Source: CAZKWG01 sp964615375 (GTDB lineage: Bacteria > Myxococcota_A > UBA796 > CAZKWG01). Taken from it: a DNA stretch of 64,000 nucleotides. This document shows, piece after piece, positions 20,021 to 31,418 of the stretch. The notes beneath the pieces are model-generated. The model was not told the DNA's origin. It did not search any database and worked only from the letters and a program-made list of their open reading frames with translations. The translations under genes were made by a program, and so were the position numbers. The stretch covers positions 1 to 64,000 of the forward strand of contig CAZTOW010000015.1 of the NCBI GenBank assembly GCA_964615375.1. The letters run 5' to 3'. Positions within the stretch are counted from its first letter, which is position 1. Each line of letters begins with the position of its first letter.

Positions 20021-22178
20021 AGGACGTGACCGCGTAGGTGATGAGCCAGGGGCTCGAGCCGTCCAGCACCTCGAGGCCGCCCTCGCCGGTGGTCCCGCTG
20101 GGGAGCGCGTCCAGGTTGGACGTCGACTCGTTGAGCAGGTAGGCGCGGTAGCTGAAGGCGCTGTAGGTGCCCGACGCGGTGGTGTTGCCCGGGACGGCCA
20201 CGGAGCTGGAGAACTGGGTCGAGCTGGAGCTCCCCCGGTTCCAGGTGTAGCCGAAGCTGGCCTTCAGGTTGACGGAGGCGTTGACCGAGGCCGTGGCGCC
20301 CAGCACGTCGATGGCCGCCTCGAAGCCCAGCAGCAGCCCCAGGTCCACGCCCAGGTTCACGCTCCAGCTCGACTCGTCGTAGGTGGCGGCCTGCGTGCTC
20401 GACAGCGCGCCGACCGACCAGGAGACCTGGATGTAGTCCTTGCCACCGACCTTGTGCGCCTGCGCGTCCATGTCGTTGAGCTGGGACTGGGTGCGCTGAT
20501 ACGAGGTGAGGTCGCCCGGGTGGACGCCCGAGCCCGAGGTGGGGATGGTGTAGGGCGTGAGCACCAGCGAGGGCTGGTAGGGGAAGACCGCCACGAAGGA
20601 GAGGCCGTTGGTGGGGGCGTTCCCGTTCCCGTCGACGAAGTCGTAGACGTAGCTGGCCCAGGTCGTGGACAGTCCGACCACCTGACCCACGGACTGCACC
20701 TGGTACTGGTTGGGCTGGCTGGTCGAGGAGCCCGCGTGGCCGGAGAGGGCCAGGTTGGTCTGGATGGTGGCCGTCACCGAGTCCGTGCTCTTCGAGCTGA
20801 AGGTGCCCATCAGCGAGGTGCCCAGCGAGAGCTCCGCCTGCGCCTTGGCCGAGGCCTCGGCGATGGTGAAGCCGAGCACCGCCATGGCGTTCTCGTACCC
20901 GAGGGAGCCGCCCACCTTGCCGTAGAGCGAGCCGCCGAGGTTGGCGCTCATGCCGCTGCTGGCGCTGGCGCTCTGGGAGAAGGTCACCGACGCGCTGGAG
21001 ATGGTCGTGTTGTACTCGGCGGGCATGTTGATGTTCTCGAGCGGGACGGGCGGCGGGCCCTGGATGATCCCCAGCGCCAGGATCTGCGCCTGGGGCTGCG
21101 GCGTCTGGGCGGTGCGGCGCAGCGTCCCCCACTTGTTCTTGTCGACGGACAGCCCGATGTCGTTGCCGTCCTGGTCCACGATCAGATCGTAGACGTCCAC
21201 CGTCGCGTTGGTGAGCGCGCTGGCCACGGAGCTGGCGCTGGTGTTCACGCTGGAGGGCGCGAACGCGATGTTGCAGGGGTACTGCCACTTGCCCAGGGCG
21301 GGGACGTCGCCCGAGCCGCTGACGTTGCTCCAGTCGCCGGTCCAGTCGCTGTCCGCGGTGGGCGTCACCAGGGACTGCTGGACGCTGCTCCCGTCGTGGT
21401 ACCAGACCATCAGGCGCCCGTCGGGCCGCTGGAGCGCGCCCGGGCAGTTCGCGACGTTGTGCGCGGAGGTGAGGTTCAGACCCGCGCTGCTCAGGCTCAC
21501 GTTCGTGCAGGTGATGTCGTCGCCCGAGCCGGAGGTCGTGAAGTCCAACACATGACCCAACACATGCACCTTCTTGTCGGTGCCGTACCAGGTGCTGACC
21601 ATGAGCACGTGGGTCTGGCCCGCGGCGTCGATGAAGGAGGCCAGCGCGACCGAGCTGCCCGAGGTGCTGTCGGAGCCGTTGAAGTTCTGGTAGTTGCTGA
21701 TCCCGAGGTTCGAGGCGGAGTAGGTCTTGGCGATCTGGGAGTCGGGGTCGCGGGAGCTGAGCGAGCTCCAGCTCCAGACCACCACCTTGATCGCGTCCCC
21801 GCTGAACGAGGCCGTCACCGCGCCGCAGGCCAGGGAGGCGACGCCGAGGCCGTTGTAGTCGCGGCTGGCGGACATGCCGCAGCTCTGCGGGTTCTCCCGG
21901 CCGTCGTCGGGCATCGCCACCAGCGTACCGTTGTCGTTGACGAAGAACAGGATCCGCGCCCCGGCCGGCGTGCTGGTGGTGGGCGGCATGAGCGCCACGC
22001 CCACGCCGGCCTGCATGGTGATGTCGGAGTCGCTGAGATCGATGGTGCTCTGGGACTGAGATCCGGAGACGGTGCGGGTGCGGACGGTCATGGCGTCGGA
22101 CTGGGGCGTGTAGGCGTACATCGTCCCGACATGATCGATGACGACGGCGACGTTGGTGGCGACGTTGCTGCTGGACAT
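20007..22178 (-). CDS. large Ser/Thr-rich all-beta protein, unknown (candidate effector)
   Basis: 723 aa from an ATG with CAGGAG upstream. No signal peptide. The first ~330 residues look like beta-propeller or lectin-type repeats (ILFFVNDNGTLVAMPDD, GRLMVWYHDGSSVQQS, DVYDLIVDQDGNDIG). Residues ~385-500 and ~600-680 are long runs of alternating small polar and hydrophobic residues (ISSASVTFSQSASASSG, ATIQTNLALSG, ATASVNASVNLKASFGYTW), the amphipathic strand type seen in beta-barrel pore formers, though no family can be named. Its location between FHA genes and next to the kinase-caspase group suggests an effector or substrate role. Function not assigned. Confidence 0.75.
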
Positions 22179-22292
22179 GGGGGGCTCCTGTAGGAAGGCT
22201 CCGGGGCCTCGCTGGCCCCAGGGGGTACCGGCTCCCGCGCCGGTGACAAAAGGAACCTACCTGGGCCCCACCCTGAACAGATTACGGGAACA

Positions 22293-23190
22293 TTACAGGC
22301 CGCGCCGGGCGATGGAGACGGCCTCGGGGCGGAATCGGAGCTCCCGCGCCGTGCGCCTGCGCTCGACCACGGAGGAGGCCGTGGCCAGCCCGGCCCGGCC
22401 GAGATCCTGGCGGCAGCGGAAGATGTCGACGTTCAGCTTGTTCTCGTCGCAGCGCAGGAGATGGCAGAGATCGGCCACCGAGCGCCAGCCCGCGCGCCCG
22501 CCGCGGCCGTGGGCGGCGTCGTGGTGGCGGGCCCGCGCCAGCGTCAGCAGCGTGTAGTAGTGGGCGCGCGCCGGCAGGAGGTGGCGGGCCCCGTCCAGGA
22601 TCAGGAGCAGATCGACGGTCTCTTCGTCCGAGCTGACCGCGAACTCGAAGTGGACCAGGCTGGCGCGGGCCTCGACCGTGGCGACGTGCCCGCGCGGGAG
22701 GTGCAGCATCCATGCCTCGCCCTCCAGGGTCACGACGTCCCCGTCGAAGACCTCCTCCTCCTCGCCCGCGCGCTCTCCCAGCCAGGCCCCGTCCTCGCCC
22801 TGGAAGACCGTCAGCAGCGGGCGCTCCTCGTCGGGCAGGGCCAGCACCCCGCCCGAGGCCCCGCGCAGCTCGCCCCCGGGGAGCCGCCGCCCGATGGGCT
22901 CGGGGCCGGCGTCGTCCACCAGCGCGAGCGTGTAGGGCCCGAGCCCCAGCCGGTCGCCGCGGATCAGCGCGCGCTCCTCTCCTGGACGGATCCGCGCTCC
23001 GTTGACGGTGGTGCCGTTGCGGCTGCCCAGATCGCGCAGGCGCCACGCGCCGTCACGCCAGGTGAGGCTGAGGTGCTCGCTGGAGACCTGAGGATCCTGG
23101 AGGCGCGGGTGGCAGAGCCCTGAACGCCCGAGCACGCTGTGCGGCGGGAGTGGGACCCACAGCTCCGGGGAGGTAGAGTGGAGGACGCCC

Positions 23191-23192
<2 letters not shown>
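22293..23192 (-). CDS. FHA domain protein with C-terminal winged-helix-like domain
   Basis: 299 aa. The FHA domain spans ~18-95 with the conserved residues of phosphothreonine binding: VLGRSG, SSEHLSL and LRDLGSRNGTTVNG. A small beta domain follows (~110-160), then a predicted helical/winged-helix region (~210-299: HYYTLLTLARARHHDA, RSVADLCHLLRCDENKLNVDIFRCR in part) with the spacing of an OmpR-like or activator-type DNA-binding wing. It could couple kinase output to transcription. Its ATG overlaps the ATG of the divergent kinase gene within one CATG (23190-23193), so the two genes share all upstream DNA. Confidence 0.85.
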
Positions 23193-25664
<2,472 letters not shown>

Positions 25665-25683
<19 letters not shown>

Positions 25684-27110
25684 GCGAGGGAGACCTGGGT
25701 GAGCGTAGACGGCGGCGAGCTGATCTGGGCGAACCAGAGCACGTCGCCGTCGTCGTCCAGCATCACGCCGCCCTGGCCGTTGGGGCTGGGCAGGTTGGCC
25801 AGCAGCTTGCCCCGCTGGGAGTAGCCGGTCCAGGTGATGAGCCAGCGCAGGGCGCCCGTGCTGGGGTTGCGCAGGAGGTAGCCCAGGAAGACGTTGGGGA
25901 CCGAGTTCTCCACGATGCCCCAGACCGTGTCGCCGTTGACGGCCTGGTCGCCGAAGCTGCTCTGGCTGAGCCCGGCCAGGAAGGCTCGCATGGGTGGGGC
26001 GTTGTTGGGCACGTAAGGCGGCGAATTGACGCCCTCGGTGCCCAGCGCGTTGAAGCGCATCTCGAAGCTGGAGGGCCAGGCGCTCCCGCTCCAGGACCAG
26101 GCGTCCTTGTAGGGGGCGACGACGGAGGTGTCGTAGCTCTCCACCAGCGCGCCGATGGGGGAGCCCGAGATGGGATCCTGGAGGTTGTAGCTCATCCAGA
26201 CGGGCTCGTCCCCGGTGATCTGCCCGCTCTCGTCCCCGTAGATCTCGATGTTCCCCCGCCGCTGATCGGCCAGGCGCCCGGTGGGGGTGATGGGCGGCAC
26301 GCCCGAGGGCTGGAGCGCCACCGCCGCGCCGTCCCCGCGGAGCTGGGGGACCTGGTTGACCGAGAGGCCGCTCAGGAGGTCGCGGGCGCGCGCGACCCAG
26401 CTCTGTACGGACAGATCGGGCACGAGGAAGCCGTCGGCCAGGCGGCGCTCATAAGGAGAGGCCGCGGCGCAGAGGGCCCAGCTCAGGGCGCCCCGCCAGA
26501 CCCCGTCCACCTGCAGCTCCACCCCCACCTTTCCGGCCCGGGTGGCGGAGATCAGCGTGTCCCGGTCGCGCAGGCGGGCCGTGGCGCGCAGGCGACCCAG
26601 GGTGGTGGTGGTGCCCGCGGGCGGCGTGCCCGAGGAACAGCTGTCCAGCACCAGGGTCACGGCGTGCTGGGGCGCGAGCTCGGTGAGGATGGCGCCGATC
26701 TCGGCGAGCGAGACCACCTGGGCGAGGCGCCCCTGCTCCAGGACCGTGTCCTCCACGCAGAGCACCGGGCCCAGACCGTCCACGGCGTCCCCGTGCCCGG
26801 AGAACCAGATGAGGCCCTGGCTGGCGGGGCTGGCGGCGAGGCGACGGGCCAGCAGGCGCACGCCCTCCAGCACGGTCGCGCGGGTGGCCGTGGCGTAGAG
26901 GGACGGGTGCCCGCCCCGGGGCGGGACCAGCGGGCTGGCCAGCAGGCCGATCTCCGCCGCGGAGAAGCCGAGACCGTGGCAGAAGTCCAGGGCGGAGACG
27001 ATGTTCTGAGGAGGGCCGAACAGATCCGAGGTGCCGCGGGGGTTGCCCGCGGACTGGTCGAACAGATGGTAGTCGGACACACCGATGATCAGCGCGAAGC
27101 GAGACGTCAC
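25665..27110 (-). CDS. caspase-like (peptidase C14) protein
   Basis: 481 aa from a GTG at 27110 preceded by GGAGG; a longer frame to 27179 contains a promoter-like GTGCTACCCC and is rejected. The N-terminal ~230 residues are a caspase domain: FALIIGVSDY at the first strand, IWFSGHGD with catalytic His106, and VTLVLDSCSSG with catalytic Cys158. The C-terminal ~240 residues form a separate beta-rich domain (EPVWMSYNLQDP, RWLITWTGYSQRGKL, GVMLDDDGDVLWFAQ) of unknown family, perhaps a sensing or targeting domain. No signal peptide, so it acts in the cytosol. It is downstream of the 245-aa protein and a kinase, and convergent with the kinase-SUMF1 gene; regulation by phosphorylation is inferred. 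Confidence 0.92.
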
Positions 27111-27221
27111 GACGGCCTCCGGGGAGCTCTGGGGGGAGACTCCCCGGGGTAGCACAGCGTCCCCGCGCGGGGCATCCACGGGGTCGCCGAGCGCGCCAAA
27201 CCTCAGGTTGGAGGTGCACGA

Positions 27222-27959
27222 CTACAGGGCGACGTAGGTGACCGGCCACACCTGGGCGGCGACGCCCGACGGAGCGCAGGCCCCCTCGCCGGCCGGTCGC
27301 AGCAGGGCCGTCTGTCCGGCCCCCAGCGGGCTCAGGCCGGCGAAGAAGTACCACTCCTCCGAGAACGCGCAGGCTCTCCAGTTCTGGGATACGAAGGTGG
27401 TCTGATCGGTGTCCACGAAGCCGACCACGCCGCCCAGACCGTTGCCCGTCGGCATGGACACGATCTCCACGCTGCCCGGGGAGCACTGGACGCCCGACCG
27501 GTGCTCCATGCGCTGGGAGGCCAGGCGTTGCGCCGCGGACGGCGGGGAGCGGACCCAGGTGGTCTTCACCGCCCCCGTCCCCCCGAGGTTCAGCCCGGCG
27601 AGCCAGGGCCCCAGCGCGGGGGGCGGGCCGCCCTGGGTGCACTTCACCACCACCCCGGCCAGCGCGCTCCCGGGCAGGGGGTCTCCTACCCGGGTGTAGT
27701 CGACGTGCAGCACCCAGGTCTCCGTGAGCGCGCTGCCGTCCCAGGCGACATGGACCCGGCCGCGAAGGGGCGCCGTCTGCCAGCTGGAGGGGATGTTCCC
27801 CTGCGCGTCCACGGGCGCGTTGTAGAGCTCGTAGAGCCCGGGGCCCATCAGGGTCGGCGGGAGCGACGCGCTGAAGGTCTGGACCTGCTCGCGCACGGCG
27901 CGGGCGTCGGTGAGGGTCTTGCTGGTGATCGTGTTGGTCGTCAACGTCCTGGGGGGCAT
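27222..27959 (-). CDS. unknown beta-rich protein between kinase and caspase
   Basis: 245 aa, RBS CAGGAGAGCACC. After a Thr-rich start (PPRTLTTNTITSKTLTDA) the protein alternates strands and turns (RVHVAWDGSALTETWVLHVDYT, in part; GVVGFVDTDQTTFVSQNW, EWYFFAGLSP), indicating an all-beta fold without signal peptide. It contains four Cys residues, unusual for a cytosolic protein of this genome. It lies 42 nt after the kinase stop and 111 nt before the caspase start. It belongs to no family I recognise; candidate substrate, adaptor or effector of the caspase group. Confidence 0.75.
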   Translation of the reverse strand: MPPRTLTTNTITSKTLTDARAVREQVQTFSASLPPTLMGPGLYELYNAPVDAQGNIPSSWQTAPLRGRVHVAWDGSALTETWVLHVDYTRVGDPLPGSALAGVVVKCTQGGPPPALGPWLAGLNLGGTGAVKTTWVRSPPSAAQRLASQRMEHRSGVQCSPGSVEIVSMPTGNGLGGVVGFVDTDQTTFVSQNWRACAFSEEWYFFAGLSPLGAGQTALLRPAGEGACAPSGVAAQVWPVTYVAL

Positions 27960-28001
27960 GGTGCTCTCCTGAGCGGGTTGGTGTGTTGCAGAGACGCGAG
28001 A

Positions 28002-30515
28002 TCACAATGCAAGGCCCGTGCCACCGAGCCTCAGGTGCCCCAGGATCTCGTTCAGGCTCAGCACCTCCAAGCGCAGACCAGGCGGCGCCCTCAGCTCGGG
28101 GGAGCGCTGGCGCAGCAGCGCCCTCGCCGCGTCTCGGAGCGGCTCGGAGGGCAGGCTCCAGATCGCCAGGGCCGCCGCCTGCAACGCCAGGCCCGGCTCC
28201 GCGCAGGTCCACGCTTCGCGGATCACGGCCTCGGCCTCCCGCTCCTCCGGGCTCCTCGCCAGGGCCAGCGCGCGACAGAGCAGCGCGGGCCCGCTCATGC
28301 GCTCCTGGGCGAAGCCCCGCGCCGCCCGCCCGGCCAGCGCCGCGCAGAGCGCGGCCTCCCCCTGCCAGAAGGCCAACGCCGCCTCCCCCAGGGCCACCAT
28401 CGCCCCGTTGGCCGGGCGCCCCAGGCTGAAGGCCACCTCCACCAGCTCCTGATCCGGGCGCTCCACGGCCTCCGCTCCCCGGGCGCGCAGCCGGGCCGCG
28501 CGGGCCGCGGTCTCGGCCTGGAGCGTGTGCCGGGCGTGACGGGCCACCTCCGCCTCCTCCCTCGCCCGCTCCGCCAGCGCGCCGGCCTCCGCCAGCGCGC
28601 CCAGCTCCAGCAGCGCGTCCGCCGCGTTCAACCAGGAGCTCCACCGCGCGCTGGGCTCGGTCTTCCCCTCGGCGGCGCGCCGGTGCAGGGCCGCCGCCTC
28701 GGCGTAGCGCTCCTGTCGGTAGCGCAGCAGCCCCACCCAGCCGGCCAGAGCCGCCTCCCGCCCCGGGCGCCCCGCCGCCCAGGCCTCGAGCGCCTCCAGG
28801 GTGGGCTCCAGGCGGGAGGGGCGGCAGCGCTGGGCCGCATGCACCTGGAGCGCGGCGCGCCAGATCTCCAGATCCTCATCGTGTAACGTCGGTATACCAT
28901 CCAGAAGCCTCAGCGCGCCCTCACCGTCTCCGTCCACGCCGCGGCGGGCCGCGCGGAGCAGCCCCCGCGCGCCCTCCACGGCGGCTCCCCCGCGCTCCAG
29001 GGCGTAGAGGGCCCGGTCCAGCTCGACGGGGCTCAGCAGCGAGAGCGCGGCCCGGGTGTGGAGGTGCAGCAGGCGCGTGGAGATCCCGGGATCCGCCGCG
29101 GTCAACCCCATGCGCCCGAGCTCCAGCGCGGCCACCGCCTCCGCCGGGCTCCCCTGCTCCAGGGCGCGCTGAGCGACCACGGCCGCCTCCGCGGCGATCT
29201 CCCGCGGCGCGGCCCCGGCGCGCACGAGCAGGCTCAGGCGCTCGCCCGCGGGCAGGAGGGCGGCGGCGCAGCGGGCGGCCTCGGCCCGGGGCACGGGCAG
29301 CAGGCGCGCGCGAAAGCCAGGAGGCCAGGCCAGGACCCGCAGGGTGTCTCCGTCCCGGAGCAGGGCGCCTCGCGACGCGAGCCGGGACAGCGCGGGCTCC
29401 AGGGTCGCGGCGCGCTCGGGCCACAGGGCGCGGAGCCGATCGGGCCGCGCCGCGGGGCTCAGCAGATCGATCCAGGGCAGCCAGGCGGCGTCCTCCGGGT
29501 CGAGCCCGTCCGCGCGAGCCTCCCCGGAGGGCCAGGCCGCCCCGGCGAGCGCGTCCAGCGAGGCTCTGGCGAGCGAGATCCGCCCCTGCTCCCAGCTCGC
29601 CAGGCCCTCGCGCACCCAGGCCGCCAGCACCTCGGCCACCCGCCCGCGATCCCCGCCGGTCCTGAGCCAGAGGGCCCGCGCGCCGTCCTCGGGGAGGTGA
29701 AGCACGCGCTGATGTCCATGAAACAGAAGCTGTAACGTTGACTCACGCCATGTCTCGTCGGCGGGGAGCAGGCGCGCCATCGCCGCCTCCACCCGCGCCC
29801 GCCCGTCCAGGCCCAGGCGGCGCAGCGCCTCGCCCGCGCTGGCGGGCCGGTCCTCGGGATCCGCCGAACACATGAGCTGTAACGCCGATATAACGTCATC
29901 CTGTGGGTCGGGATCGCCGTCCAGCGCCTCCAGCACCATCCTGCCCAGCGCGTACAGGTCCGCCCGCCCGTCCACCTCTTCGCCCGCCGCCTGCTCGGGC
30001 GCCTGATAACGGGGGGTCCCCGCGCCATCCGAGCGGCCGCCCGCCTCCGCGCTGAGCCCGAAGTCCACCAGCACGGGGAGCCCGTCAGCCCGCACCAGCA
30101 GGTTGGCGGGCTTCAGGTCCCCGTGGACCAGGCCCAGACGGTGGACCGCCGCCAGCGCACCCAGCGCGGCCTCCACCGCGGGCGCCAGCCGATCCCAGCG
30201 CGGGGGGAGCGGACCCGGAAAGGGCGAGCCCTCCACCCGCGCCATCGCCAGCCAGAGCCGCTCGGGCTCCTCGTCGGCGTCCAGGAGCCGCACCACGCCC
30301 GGCGCGCGCAGGCCCCGCAACGCGGCGACCTCCCAACGAAGACGGGCGCGGGCCGCAGGGAGGGGGTGGCGCACGATCTTGACCACCGCCGGCTCGCCGG
30401 TCAGCGTGTCCGTCGCGCTCCACACCTCTCCCTGCGCGCCCGCGCCCATCCGCGCCGCGCAGGCGAAGCGCCCGCCTGCCAGCGTCCGCGCTCCGCCCTC
30501 GTCGTCGCTCGCCAT
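28002..30515 (-). CDS. Ser/Thr kinase with long helical repeat C-terminus
   Basis: 837 aa. Kinase domain ~15-250: GAGAQGEV (24-31), VVK with Lys46, HGDLKPAN (131-138, HRD changed to HGD) and DFG (151-153). The HGD change is known in some kinase-like families and may lower activity. The remaining ~580 residues are Ala/Leu/Arg-rich helices with TPR-like periodicity (AEAVAALELGRMGLTAADPG, YAEAAALHRRAAEGK), resembling the STAND-like or TPR scaffold of large myxobacterial kinases, but no P-loop is visible. No membrane helix. Three AT-rich patches with TTA codons interrupt the GC-rich sequence. -10-like TACCAT at 30522-30527. Probable first gene of the operon leading to the 245-aa protein and the caspase. 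Confidence 0.88.
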   Translation of the reverse strand: MASDDEGGARTLAGGRFACAARMGAGAQGEVWSATDTLTGEPAVVKIVRHPLPAARARLRWEVAALRGLRAPGVVRLLDADEEPERLWLAMARVEGSPFPGPLPPRWDRLAPAVEAALGALAAVHRLGLVHGDLKPANLLVRADGLPVLVDFGLSAEAGGRSDGAGTPRYQAPEQAAGEEVDGRADLYALGRMVLEALDGDPDPQDDVISALQLMCSADPEDRPASAGEALRRLGLDGRARVEAAMARLLPADETWRESTLQLLFHGHQRVLHLPEDGARALWLRTGGDRGRVAEVLAAWVREGLASWEQGRISLARASLDALAGAAWPSGEARADGLDPEDAAWLPWIDLLSPAARPDRLRALWPERAATLEPALSRLASRGALLRDGDTLRVLAWPPGFRARLLPVPRAEAARCAAALLPAGERLSLLVRAGAAPREIAAEAAVVAQRALEQGSPAEAVAALELGRMGLTAADPGISTRLLHLHTRAALSLLSPVELDRALYALERGGAAVEGARGLLRAARRGVDGDGEGALRLLDGIPTLHDEDLEIWRAALQVHAAQRCRPSRLEPTLEALEAWAAGRPGREAALAGWVGLLRYRQERYAEAAALHRRAAEGKTEPSARWSSWLNAADALLELGALAEAGALAERAREEAEVARHARHTLQAETAARAARLRARGAEAVERPDQELVEVAFSLGRPANGAMVALGEAALAFWQGEAALCAALAGRAARGFAQERMSGPALLCRALALARSPEEREAEAVIREAWTCAEPGLALQAAALAIWSLPSEPLRDAARALLRQRSPELRAPPGLRLEVLSLNEILGHLRLGGTGLAL
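28006..28023. repeat. 18-bp repeat, copy 1
   Basis: AATGCAAGGCCCGTGCCA, identical to 31178-31195. Here it forms the last codons of the kinase gene, just before the 245-aa protein gene. Confidence 0.6.
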
Positions 30516-30541
30516 CGGAGCATGGTAGCAGCCCCGGGCGG

Positions 30542-30592
30542 CCTCAGTACACGGTGAGCCTCAGTATACGGTGAGCCTCAGTACACGGTGAG
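30542..30592. repeat. three tandem 17-bp units at a gene 3' end
   Basis: CCTCAGTACACGGTGAG at 30542-30558 and 30576-30592, with CCTCAGTATACGGTGAG between. The unit at 30576 contains the last codons (LTVY) and stop of the minus-strand 173-aa gene; the other two repeat that end downstream of the stop. Confidence 0.85.
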
Positions 30593-31099
30593 GCTGTGCT
30601 TGCCGTTGGCCACCAGCTTCGCGCCGCTGATCACGGCGAAGGCGGTGCCGCGGGCGTAGCCGTCGGTGACCTGGGGGACGCGGCTGGCGAAGACCGTGTT
30701 GTCCATTCCCAGCGGCCAGGCGCTGACGAAGCAGGCGGCGCTGACCAGGCTCGACGAGTTGCTGCGCAGGATGTGGTAGCAGCTCCGCGCGTCCCGCCAG
30801 AGCAGCCCGAAGGCGAGCCCGTCCACCACGCCGTCGGCGGTCACGCCCTCGACGACGAAGTTGCCGGTGGGGGTGCAGCCCTCGATGCTGTACTCGGCCG
30901 TCACGATCTTCGTGTCGAACTTGGGGATGCCCTTCACGGTGGTCCAGGTGCTGTTGCCCGCGCTGTCCACGGTCTCGAAGGAGAGCGCGGCCTCGCCCTT
31001 GCCGTCGTAGAAGCAGACGATCTGGAGCGTGTTGGCCGGCAGGGCGGAGGAGCGGTTGGAGCTGAGGTCGGCGGACTTGTAGACAGGGGCGTTGGCCAT
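30578..31099 (-). CDS. unknown beta-rich 173-aa protein
   Basis: Start ATG 31099 follows GAGAGAGGTACACC; the frame is open much further upstream, but that part runs through a 9-bp tandem repeat and the divergent promoter region. The sequence is regular beta-strand type (TLQIVCFYDGKGEAALSFETVD in part, FVVEGVTADGVVDGLAFGLLW, KHSLTVY) with four Cys and no signal peptide. It is divergent from the TolB-TPR kinase. In size and style it resembles the 245-aa protein near the caspase, but no alignment can be claimed by eye. Function unknown. Confidence 0.75.
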   Translation of the reverse strand: MANAPVYKSADLSSNRSSALPANTLQIVCFYDGKGEAALSFETVDSAGNSTWTTVKGIPKFDTKIVTAEYSIEGCTPTGNFVVEGVTADGVVDGLAFGLLWRDARSCYHILRSNSSSLVSAACFVSAWPLGMDNTVFASRVPQVTDGYARGTAFAVISGAKLVANGKHSLTVY

Positions 31100-31177
31100 G
31101 GTGTACCTCTCTCCTCGAAGAGAGCCTTCGAGGCTGGTGTTGGGGTTGGGGTCCGTGTCTTCCGGACGCTGGGAGGT

Positions 31178-31195
31178 AATGCAAGGCCCGTGCCA
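31178..31195. repeat. 18-bp repeat, copy 2
   Basis: Identical to 28006-28023. On the minus strand the same codons as the kinase end (GTGLAL) can be read here without the stop, upstream of the 173-aa gene, suggesting a relic of a duplicated kinase-gene end. Confidence 0.6.
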
Positions 31196-31270
31196 GCCTC
31201 CTGGGCGCCCCGCCCGGCTCCGCCAGCACGGTGAGGTCTCCCAAGGCCTGCACAGCGCGCGCTGTCCTGT

Positions 31271-31328
31271 GCAGGCTGTGCAGGCTGTGCAGGCTGTGCA
31301 GGCTGTGCAGGCTGTGCAGGCTGTGCAG
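31271..31328. repeat. 9-bp tandem repeat, 6.4 copies
   Basis: GCAGGCTGT repeated six times plus GCAG, perfect copies, in the divergent intergenic region between the 173-aa protein gene and the kinase gene. Copy number may vary between strains and alter promoter spacing. Confidence 0.92.
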
Positions 31329-31418
31329 CGCGAGCGCGACAACACGATCTCGCGCGGCGCCCTTAGCGGGGCTATCCTCCCAGGGCACCTCTTCAGGCAG
31401 CCCCTCCCCAGGCAGGCC

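Larger units (their letters stand above)
31100..31418. promoter_or_regulatory. 319-bp divergent intergenic region with repeats
   Basis: Lies between the 173-aa protein gene (minus) and the TolB-TPR kinase gene (plus). It holds the second 18-bp repeat (31178-31195), a 9-bp tandem repeat (31271-31328) and a -10-like TATCCT in GGGGCTATCCT (31373-31378), 40 nt before the kinase ATG. Both promoters must be here. Confidence 0.55.

Noticed and set aside
27111..27179. Longer start of the caspase gene
   Set aside because: It would translate the promoter-like GTGCTACCCC, and the GTG at 27110 has a proper GGAGG and begins right at the first caspase strand.
31271..31328. Tandem repeat considered as a CRISPR array
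   Set aside because: Units are 9 bp and contiguous with no spacers; no cas genes in the window.
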